DNA from: Callipepla californica brunnescens
Lineage: Eukaryota; Chordata; Aves; Galliformes; Odontophoridae
NCBI GenBank assembly: GCA_023055505.1
Contig: JALIRH010000008.1
Span: forward strand, 3,162,001-3,226,000
Length of the DNA stretch: 64,000 nucleotides
Direction: 5' to 3'
The translations under genes and the position numbers were made by a program. Under the pieces are notes generated by a model. The model ran no database searches and had not been told where the DNA came from. It saw nothing but the letters and a program-made list of their open reading frames with translations. Positions 27,021-37,300 of the stretch are shown in pieces. Numbering within the stretch: the first letter of the stretch is position 1; each line of letters starts with the position of its first letter.

Positions 27021-28068
27021 CTAGTTTCCCGTGGGAGGGACGTTTTCATGGAGATACTGGAGAGACAAATCTGTCCACTTCATTTCTTGCTCTTTCACGG
27101 ACTCCGTGGTCCCTCCATTGTCTTGCTCTGGTTCGGGAAGCTCATTCTGAGAACAACAAGAAAAGCTACAGTGCATTCCGTGCATAATAAGCTCCCCGAG
27201 AGGAGCAGGTGACTTAAGACTTGATGTGAATAAATACAGAAATCCACAAATGAGACCGGAGGGGGCATCTGAACAATACGTATCACACATACCGATTCTG
27301 TTAAAATATTACTAAGCGCAGTGAGGAACAATGTTCTTTTCATATGGTGATGATGCTTCATCTGAAAGGTAAATTGGCTTTGCAGGGCCCTGGGGCTTTG
27401 CTATGTACTCCGACTGCACATGCAGTGAAGGAGAACATATAGAAAATGCAAAATAAGTAAATGATAGCACGGTGCAATTATTCCACTGCTTGTTTGGATT
27501 CCGTGCTTCTTTGTCGCTGCCCGGAGTACAGATATTGCATTCACTGGAGCTGCATTAAGACAGCTGGCTTTGTGACATGCCACTTTCCTATGGCAGCTGT
27601 GAAATCCTTCTTCCTGCACGCAGAGCTGCGGTGTGGCAGTGCTGTGACAGCAGGAGATGTCAGAAACCCCCACCGAGAGCAACAGCAAGCTGCTCTGCGT
27701 GCAGGAAGGAGGAAGCAGAGCTGGAATGTCATTTCACCTTGCTTCCTTGCACTGTTATTCCCCGTGTTGCCGCATTGGTGCAGCCACGGAGCGCATCACT
27801 CCAAAAGACACCGGGCAACAATTCCGAGTTCCCCATCTCTGCAGATCTCACTCCGAGCTCAATAAAACCCCTTCAGAGAACAGGCTTGGGGACGTCCACA
27901 AGCGGACCTTTTCTTTTCCGCCGTCACCTGACGTCGGCCCAGCAAGCTCCGCAGCTGCGATCCACCTACCAGCGGGATGGCCACGTCCTCGTACGGCAGC
28001 TTGTCCTCCCTCCACGCGTCGTCGATCAGATCCAGGATGCGGCCGTCCCTCTGCACCTCGCTGTCCAT
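27021..28068 (-). CDS. ANAPC13: ANAPC13 (APC13/SWM1), anaphase-promoting complex subunit
   Basis: Small non-catalytic subunit of the anaphase-promoting complex/cyclosome that stabilises the TPR arm of this cell-cycle ubiquitin ligase. Coding exons: 27970-28068 (33 codons, MDSEVQRDGRILDLIDDAWR through EDVAIPL) and 27021-27146 (NELPEPEQDNGGTTESVKEQ through LHENVPPTGN, stop TAG). The total is 74 residues, the human length and nearly identical; the end reads PPTGN where human has PPIGN. The single intron is GT-AG in phase 0. The gene faces CEP63, with 172 bp between the two ATGs. The frame is open upstream of the conserved ATG, with further in-frame ATGs at 28090-28092, 28126-28128 and 28129-28131. 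I chose 28066-28068 because conservation starts exactly there. Confidence 0.97.
27605..27713. repeat. Inverted repeat with 22-nt arms in the ANAPC13 intron
   Basis: Arms 27605-27626 and 27692-27713 are reverse complements over 22 positions with one G-T mismatch; the inner 17 positions (27610-27626 with 27692-27708) match perfectly. The spacer is 65 nt. A transcript of either strand could form a stable long-loop hairpin. I recognise no known element or RNA family in it. Confidence 0.8.
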
Positions 28069-28330
28069 CCCGGCTCCCGGGCCCCGCCCCATCCCGCGCG
28101 GTGTTCCGGCGCCCGCAGCCGCCGTCATCATCGGCCGCCGCCGTCCGCTCCGTGCCGTCGGTGCCCGCTGAGCTCTGCCCTCCCGGGGCGGTCCCGCTGC
28201 GCTCACAGCCTCGTTGTGTAGCAGCGGCAAGCGCTGTGCGATGGAGGCTCTGCTGGAGGGGATGCAGAGGAATGGCCAGGGGAGGTACGTACGCACGAGC
28301 GTGTGCTTGTGCTTTCCAACGGCGTCTGTG
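27900..28330. promoter_or_regulatory. Bidirectional CpG-island promoter of ANAPC13 and CEP63
   Basis: GC- and CpG-rich block containing the 172 bp between the divergent start codons (28069-28240). It includes a GC box (CCCCGCCCC near 28082) and GCCGCC repeats but no TATA box, as is usual for housekeeping divergent promoters. Both products act in cell division, which makes shared regulation plausible. The transcription start sites are not visible from sequence. Confidence 0.75.
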
Positions 28331-31300
28331 CCGTGATCCCTCGCCGTCTCGTAGTCTCAGTTCTTAGGATGCTTTCTCTCTGCCCCTTTAAAAAAGCCCC
28401 GTCTTGCCTCGACGCAACGGTTATTCGAGGTGTGAATAGATAACGTTTCTCCATCGCCCGGGCGGGTTGGTTGGTGAGACGTGGCTTTGCTGCGTGCACG
28501 GGGAGCACCCAGCCGATGGTTTCCTGCTCGTGCTGGGGCTGCAGGCACACGCTGACCCTCAGGCAGCCCTCGGGTGAAGGCCTCTGCACCGTGAGGTCCC
28601 AGAGAGAGCCTGTCGTGCCGACCTTAGAAACACCGCTTTTTTGATCAGACAAACACAAAACCAGAGGTGCCATTTTCATCGCCATCTTTTCTAATACGAC
28701 ACGGGATCAGCAGTGCTGTATCTTCCACGGCCAACTACACAAATCAGGTCTAGACGTAGCTGTGTATCAGCAGATGCTGAGAAGGAAATGTTCCTGCTGT
28801 GCATAATGGCTGCTAATTTTTGGTTAACTCACAAGGCCAGGGCGAACTTCAAATGTAACTGCTTTTGGCTGCTCTGAGAGCTGTTTCTCCCCCTATAGAA
28901 AAGCTGTCAGCTTGTGAAGCCTGCGTATGCTCTGGGGGAGCAGAGAAATTTCAATCCCTTAACCTATTGATTTCCACTCCTTTCCAGAGCCTTCTATTTG
29001 ACAGTCAAATTAAAGGGGTGAAGATCGTCGCGGAGTTCACAGCCCTCTAGGGCTGTATCTTGCAAGCCTTAATATTGTCCCTGGCTTAGTGCTTGTGAAG
29101 GTTTAGAGAAGTTGGTTCAATTGGCTTCAATAATTACTGCACCAAATTAGAAGCTGCAGCATCACCAGGGAGCGTGCTCTCCCCGGTGGATCGGGGATGT
29201 TTTATTCTTCATTATCATGTTGTCATCCGGCCCCCTCCGCTTTGGGCTTTGTCTGCGTTTGCAATAATTTTTGTTTCTGGGAGCTGATAGCTTGGCTTCG
29301 TGACCAAAACTGGCTATAAAACTCCTGTGCCTGGAGAGCAATTAGGGGAAATGCAGAGTACTGTTTACAGAGGTAGCGTGTAGCACCAGGACAAAGGCAG
29401 CAGTGGTCGCAGGGGCTTGCTGTGACGTTAGAAGACAAAACACACTACATGTAGAAGTGTGAGGGCCTTTTGTTCTGACTGGCATTTCCAAAGTGTGCCC
29501 CGTTGGTCACTGCCTGCTGTAGTCTCTGCCCAGTGATGTTCCATACCGCTCAGACAGTTCGATGAGCGTCTCAGTATTCCATATATTTGCAAGCTGACTT
29601 GCTTAGAACTTAAAGCAGCCTTACGGTGCTGGTCCCTTCAGCGCTGCTCTGCTGGCATCAGTGGTGTGGGGATGCAGGATGTGCAGGATCCCTGCTCGCC
29701 TCTTTGTGACCTGAAGCTTGGTCCCTTCCAGCAGTGTGTTCCTGACATCCTGTGAAGCTGAGCTGCAGGAGCTGATGAAGCAGATCGACATCATGGTGGC
29801 TCACAAGAAGGCGGAGTGGGAGGGACAGACCCAGGTGCTGGAAGCTTGCTTGAGCGCTCGAGAGCAGGAACTTTCCTCTGCCAAGGCTGCCCTGGAGGGG
29901 AAGCATAAAGAGGTACATGAAGACTGAAAGTCCTGGGAAGTTTTTCCCAGGAGTTTCAAAGCACTATTTCTTTCTTTGTCCATGTGTTATTTGGGATCTC
30001 TGCTTCATCTAACTGCAGTAAGAGAGCGACGTGGCCATCTCTTCTCTTGGCAGATAGTTTGCAGTCATAATAGGTGCTTATAATAAACACTTAGATGAAA
30101 ATGACAAAGAAGAGCAACGTTTTGACACAAGCCAGAAGTGTCAGCTTCATGTCACCGAGTGAAAAGCAGAAACTGGTTGAAAACACGAGGCCAGAACAGA
30201 GACAGCCAAGCAGAGATAGAGGCATAACCTTAATTTGTTTCAAAAGGACTCACCCCATGGAAACATGCACTTGCTTGGAAAACTGGGATCTCTTAATATT
30301 CATCTACCACTGTCTGTACTTGCAAAATGAAGGCTGATCCCTGTATTTACTGACAGAGAAGTCTTTATTTTATTCATCTGCTTTCTAATTCCTCATTCAG
30401 GTTGGCAAGTTGCGGCAGCAGCTGGAAGACATGGAAACAGCCAAGCAGGGCTTGGTTAGAGAATACGAACAGCAGCTGAAGAAGTTCCAAGAGGAGGTAA
30501 GTTTCCAAAAGGGAAGGTTGGTTCTTAGTTCCCCGTTGACGTGTGGTCAGATAGGTGAAACGGTTGGCACTGTTGCTGTTGTGATTTTTAAACTTTGGGT
30601 TCTTCTGGTGTTTACGTTCTTACAGAAGAGAGCACTAAGCACAAAGTGATGCTTCTGTGCTTTGATAACCCTCTTCTTTGCATGTCAGGGGAACTTGGCA
30701 ATGAAGAAATGTGCAGGAATAGAAATACGTAGTAAGTTGCAGTTTTCGTGCATTAGACATCTGCAGAGGTTCAGTGCAAAAACGTCCTCTGTTCTCCAAT
30801 CCCAGTCACCATAGTGCTTCTGTGGAAGTTGCTATGGGTACAGGCAGCAGCAGTTTGCTCCTTCAGCATTTCCTTAAATTAAAGTGGGTGGTGGTGTAAC
30901 CGGCCTCGATTGCATGGAGAAACTGAGATGAGATCAGTACGCTGTCTCATCATCTCTTTGCTTCCACTGAGTCTGATTTTACGTGAAGGGGACTCCGTTC
31001 TCTCACAGCATATCAGGCTTAACATGCTTAAAAAAAAAGAAACACAACACCTAAGAGTGCTCAGGCAATACCTGGAAAAAAAGTTGTTTCAGAGCTTCCA
31101 TCTCAGAAAGCTCCGTGTTCACCACGAGGTGGTACAAAGCAGAGTCCTGCGGGCAGCACAGCAGCACTCCATGCTTGTGCCTCCGCTCTGCCCAGTCTCC
31201 ACTTGCTTGTCAGAAGCAGTGAGTTAAGTGGCACGAGCAGCTAGCAGGGCACTGACCTTTCCTCTCTGGAGAATTCAGCTTGGTTCATGCTCACTGTAAG

Positions 31301-34300
31301 CCATAAATTAATTTGGTAGCCTCGGCTTTGGTGACAGAAGGCATCTGTCCTCATTTACAACACCTTACTGCTCAGTATGACTAACAGTAGATGTTCCCAC
31401 TGGAAATAGTGGATGGGCTGCAGAGTTAAGCTAAGCTGCTTTGGCCAGATCAGCCTGAATTGCAGAGGGCAGAATAGAGTGTGCGTCTCGTGGTTAAAAT
31501 TACAGTGCACTGGTGTTTTACCCACAGAGTATTAATGTAGACAGCATTAAGCTGCAGTATTCTTCAGTCTTCTGTTGTTAGTACTGTCCGGGGTAATTCT
31601 TTCTATCTCATTTCACCACCGTTACCAGTAAAATCACAGTGTCCACCTCACTGAGGCTGCTGAAAGAATAAACCAGTACTTGTAATCTGCCTCATTTGGC
31701 AAAACACGGCCTGTCCATTCGCACTGAACTGTGCTTAAGCACCTTGCTGACTCAGGGCCCTGGGGAACCTGAATCATGAGGTCTTGATTGAGGTGTTAGT
31801 TCTTCTCACATGTTCTTATTTTTCTCCATTGGTTCCCAGTATGGGAATGATGTCTTCTGAAGTTCGTAGTGACCATTACAAAACTGAACGTGTTTAAATA
31901 GTGGAGCTGGGGAGCTCATCAGATGGAGAAATCTGCGGAAGTTGCAAGTGATTATTTGCACAGAGGGTCATTTAAATGTCGGTAGTTTTTTTCCTCATTC
32001 CTGCTTCTAATAAGAGTTTAGCATTCTAGCAGTAGGCGTAGGAGTGTTATTTTCTGTTGGCATTTTCCAGTTATTGTGAAATACACAGTGAATCTAAGCA
32101 GAGGATGACAGATGAAGTGGTGTTGATATTATGTGTGATGGCAGTTCTCAAGTCTTCCTTCTCCTGCTGAGTGGGAGAGTCCCAGTCCTCACCTGAGCTT
32201 CACTTTAACCTCAGAGAAACTGTAGCTCTGTGTAGAACTGCCCTTGTGTTTGGCACCAAGATGTGGACCTCAGGTTCTGCGGCTGCTATGGTGCCTTGGA
32301 CCTGTAGGGAGAGAAGGTGCCATGTTAACAGCTACACTTAGAGCCCCATCGTATCCATATTTTAGTCATGCTCTCATTGTGATAAGACAGAGGTCTAATT
32401 GGAGCTGCTGATGTCATGACTTAAGCGTGGCATCCTGCTCCTCTTCTACAACTCAGCGTATTTTGTGATCCTATCAGTATAATAGGCTCATTATACAAAT
32501 AGAAATCTTCATTTGCAAGCTGTGTGGCCTTGATTGGGGGAATTGTTTGTGTGAAGCTGTTTTGTTTGCCTTCCCTCAGTGTGCTATTTAATTCTTGCCC
32601 GCTGGCCTTGAACAAAGTTACCCCTTTCACTGAATTCTTGCAGTTGGCCAGGCTGAGGAAAAGCTATGAGAAGCTGCAGAAGAAACAGCTGAGAGAAGCA
32701 AGAGAAGAGGCTAACAGGAGGCAAGGGGATGACCAGTCTGAAGTGGGCCGGCTGACCAGGAAGCTGGAGGTAGGTCATGGGGAAGCAGCTGCTGATCGGT
32801 TCGCATGTGTGAACTGACTTTTGGGCTCCCCTCGTGGCTCTGAATAGACAGCTCGGAAGGGCACTGTGAATCCTGGTTCAGAGGTGCTCTCTTGGTGTAA
32901 CTCTTCTCAACTGCCCGTGTGATAAATACTGTTTCCTGCACCGAGGCCACTTAAGTGCACAGGGTAAACTAATTTGAAGTTCTTATTCTTTTGTCGAGTA
33001 AAAGGAAGAAAGTGCTGGAAGAGTAATTAATTGTGGGAGTGGAATGAATTCCCCTGTGGTGAGGCTGTCATCTCACTTGTTTGAGGGAGGAGGTGAAACA
33101 TTTTCTCAGCCACATCTCATCCTTTAATCTCCCTGCTGTGCTGGGCTCAGCCATGCTCGTTTTTCTCCAGCGTACCCTGTAGACACAGCTAACAGAGGCA
33201 CATATAGGATGTAGCATCCAGTTTCTGGAGCAGAGGATTGTGTTAGAGCTCTGCCCTTAGTGTTTGCTAGCAATTCCAGTGGTGGCCTGTTGGAAGCTCT
33301 GAGTTGGAGACAGCAAATCCACGCAGCAAGCTGTGAATCTTTTAGCACTTAACATTTGTAAACAGCAGTAATCGACACTGATGTTTTAACTTGGGAGGGA
33401 GGGAAACAAGGCCAAGCACAGTGAGGGGGTTTTGTACTGCTGAGTTGGTGCATGGTGTGAGGGTGTGTGAGGTTGTGGTGGAGAGAGAAAGCAAACACAA
33501 GTACGAGCTGGATGGGGACAGTCTTGTCAGCTGTGTGATGTGCTGCTCTGAGCCAACCCTGCTGTCCTTGCAGGAGTTCCGACAGAAATCACTTGACTGG
33601 GAGAAGCAGCGTTTGCTTTACCAGCAGCAGGTGGCATCGCTGGAAGCGCAGAGGAAGGCTTTGGCTGAGCAGCATGAGCTCGTTCAGGTGTGGTGAATAT
33701 GTGCTGAAAGTTTTTGCTCTGGGTGTGCAGCAGGTGGGAGGGCAGGGAGGGGGGAAGAGGGAGGGTGAAATCTCTCAGGCCTGAATCCAGTTTAGGGTGC
33801 TGTTGAAGTGACTTTTAGTGTCCCAGTGGAATAAGGTGTATGTGTCTAAGTGTGGTGTGGAAAAAAAGAGTCTGGAGTCTGCCAGCAGAAATTAGTTCAA
33901 CCTCTTGCTGCTCTCACTCCCCCACTCCAATTAGCAGAGGAGACTATAGGATGAAGCTTTCCCCGAGAGCCAGAGAGGACAATGTATGATATTTGAAAAC
34001 AGCTGCTACGTCAGGTCGCTCGGTTTGAAGCTGTTTACCTGCCAGTAGCTAAATATGTACCTTCTGTGTCCAGCTCAGAGCATGAGGTTGAAAATTAGTC
34101 TTCCCCAACAACAGATACTTCCACAAAGTAGCGACAGCGTTTTTCAGAGCTGTTTTTTCCCTTTCTGTTTCATCTAGCAGCGAGCAATAATGGGGCTGCT
34201 GTCCCTGAAAAGCTGTTGGTTGGGTGAGTTAGTGGTGCTGCAGCAGAGCCAGGTGAACTGACCTCGAGAGCAGCTGTGCCGTCACACTGACACAGTCACA

Positions 34301-37300
34301 GCAGACACTGATAAGAAGCTCTTGCTGGGGACTTCACGCTTAATGGGCTCCTGAGCTGCTCTTGAGTGGGAGCTCCTGCAAGGAGGACGTGTGTGATGAC
34401 AGGGCTGAAGCTGGCTCTGACAGGGGCTTTGTGAGAGGCTGACACCAGCAGATCTGCGATGCAGAGAGAGTCGCTGAGCAGAAGGTCTTGCTGCTCTGCT
34501 GTCTTTGTATCGTTGATAGCTCAATTGTCTGAGAGCAGATGTGTCCTTGAAGCGCACAGAGGGACTGTTCAGCAGAAGAACAGAAGTTTGGGGTGTTTTT
34601 TCCTGTGCGGTTTGTGTGTTAGGTGCACAGTTCCTGTGAGCAGACCGCCTGAGCCCTCTGTCTTTGGAAAGCCCAGCCTGAAATGGCTCAACTCTGGGAT
34701 GTTTCAGTGTGTTTTGTGGCTGTTTTCTGGCATGCGGTCACACTGAGACCTGAGACCACGGAGCACTTTCCATCTTTCAGCTGGCTTTCCTCACGCCTGT
34801 CACTGCAGCCTGGCAGTCTCACACAGGGCTGAGCACCTCTCTGCAATGCCCACAGCCCTCCACGTCAAGGGGGGAACCTTGATTTCTGTGCTGCACTGCC
34901 CGGCATGCAAGGAGTGATGCTGAAGCCAGCAGGAGCTGCAGCTCTTAGAAATCAAGAGGAAAGGACTGCTCCAATACTTTGTTTCAGCCTTTAAAAACCA
35001 TAAGGCACTATACAAAAAAGGGAATAGGTGAAGGGAGTAGTTCTTACATGAGAGCTGGCTGATTAAATATCCACGGTTAGCTACGTGGAAAGAAATGCTC
35101 TGAAATGAAGTATTGTGCTTGTAAATAACACCCGCACGCTTTGTTTGCTACTCATGTATTCCTTATGACGACGATATTTCTTTCTTTTTGTCTGCCATTA
35201 AAACAATGAAACATTGAAAAGCGAGCACTGCAGCAAGCTGTCAGAAGCACGTACTTCGCTGCATAAAGCACAGCGTAATTGATGGTTGCACCCTGTTCAG
35301 GTTTTGATCTGCTTGGTGGGTTAATTTATTCTCTCCCCGTGCACCTGGAGCTGCTTTCTGACCTGGTGTGGAGTTAATGGTCGGGTCATGTCTAGCTTGT
35401 GCATGGTGTTTGCAAAGCTCGCATGCTGTTGTTGCCCTCGGTACAGCCTTAGGTGAATGGGCAGGAAATGCCAGGCAGATTGTTCTTAGCTGGTGCTTGG
35501 ACAGCTGAGTGATTTGAGGACCCTCTTTGAAGCCTCTAGCCCTGGAACAGTGCTTCCCTATCCCTGGAAGGCAGACAGTCAGGCTTCATGTGAAACTGTG
35601 ACGGGTGGCATTGCTGAGCGGAGTTTTGCTTCTAATACCTAGAATTTCACTTGAATGCCAGTTTGCTAATCAGAACCGATACAAGCAAGTGCAAACCGAT
35701 TGCTGTTAGCAGACTCAGCTCGCCAGTCAGAAGCAGATTCTGGAGTCAGTGGAGCTGGCCAGCCAGTCGGAGATCCAGCACTTAACCAGCAAGCTGGAGA
35801 GAGCCAACGACACCATCTGTGCCCACGAGCTGGAGGTGGAGAGGCTTAACACGAGGGTGGATGATCTGATTGAAAACAATCGGGTGATTCTGGATGACCA
35901 GCAGAGGGTTCAAGAAGAACTGAGGCAATCCAAGAAGATGCTTGAGGTCAGTGGAGGAATTGTTGGGAAGCTGAATGTGAAGCAGTGAGCCTTTGTAAGC
36001 CTTTGTGAAGCTCCCCATTCGCCTCAGAGCTGCCTTTGTAGCCACGTGGTGCTCTGCAGTGTTTGTGAGGGTTCCTTAAAAGTCTGTTCAACCTCTCATA
36101 ACAACAAACTGATCTAGTCCACCTTGCAACAGCCATTTCTCCCTCCCGTGCAGGTATTACAGGATGAGAAGATGGAACTCAGAGCCACCTTGCAGTCTCA
36201 GGAGGATTTCCTTGCGAGCTCCAAGCTGCACCAGGAGCAATTGCAGAAAGAGCTGGCCAGGGTGACTGAAACTCTTCACACAAAGGAAATCCTCATCAGG
36301 TAGCATCCGTGCTTTGCTGGTGCTTTTGCTCTTGTGTCCAGATGTATATGCCAGGTTCTCCCACTAAGGACAGAAGCAGCACTTTCATATCTGTATCAGT
36401 TGATGCCCAGGGTGGTGAAAAGAAATCTCTTGGCTCTTGAAGTCTACTGGCTCTCAGGGAAGAGTGTGGAAGGAGTCAGCCTTGCACTCTGTGAGGGCAG
36501 CGCAGCGATGTTGAGCGTGGTTTCTGCTTTTTTGTGGCCAGGCCTTCTGGCAGTTCCAGCTGAGTGCTGGAGCACTGTCTGGATTTGACACTGAGCTTTT
36601 CTGCTTAGGGCCTTGGAGGAACGCTTGCAGGAGAAGCAGTTGTCTTCTCCAGGGCTGGAGCACGTACTCCTGCAGCTGGATGTTGCCCAGGAGAAGGAGC
36701 AGCACTTGCAGGCGGAGGTGACTCACCTGGAGGACAGGTAGCTGTCTGCTCACTGCCCCCAGCTCTGCGATGAAACTCGGGTAACAACGCAATGCTGAAT
36801 GTTTTGTATTCATCAGGTTCAGCAGTCTCTCTGATTTTCTATTTTATTTTTTTTTTGTAGGCTTATTTAAAATATCAAAGGGCTAAAGAAATCAAATGCT
36901 ATTCATTTTGGAGTTTAATAGCGAGGCTGTTTAGCTAATTGGCTGGCTGCTTTTCACTGCACGCTGTGGGTGTTTGCAGGGTTTTGGCTTGCTTAGGCTT
37001 AGCACCTTCATTTGTAATAGGTTATGGATTCTTTGTCAGGCAGCTTGTAAGAACCTGATCTAAACCCGTGAAATGAGGATTAGAAACGAGTTTTCCTCTT
37101 GAGTTGGTGGTTTTCAGACAGATGTTCGCATGGGAAGCTGGTAATCTCGTTATGACAGAGAAACAAATGAGAAACCACTGTATCTATTAAATCAGCAACC
37201 CCATCCCTTTCAAAAGGATTTTGGTACATGAGCCCAAAGGATTGCTCGGGAACGTCTGGGTTAGAGTCCAGTTTCAGTTATGACGGACGTGAGAGACTGC

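Noticed and set aside
27577..28367. 214- and 236-codon plus-strand ORFs antisense to ANAPC13
   Set aside because: Shadows of the ANAPC13/CEP63 CpG island; codon content is that of the reverse strand of real exons.
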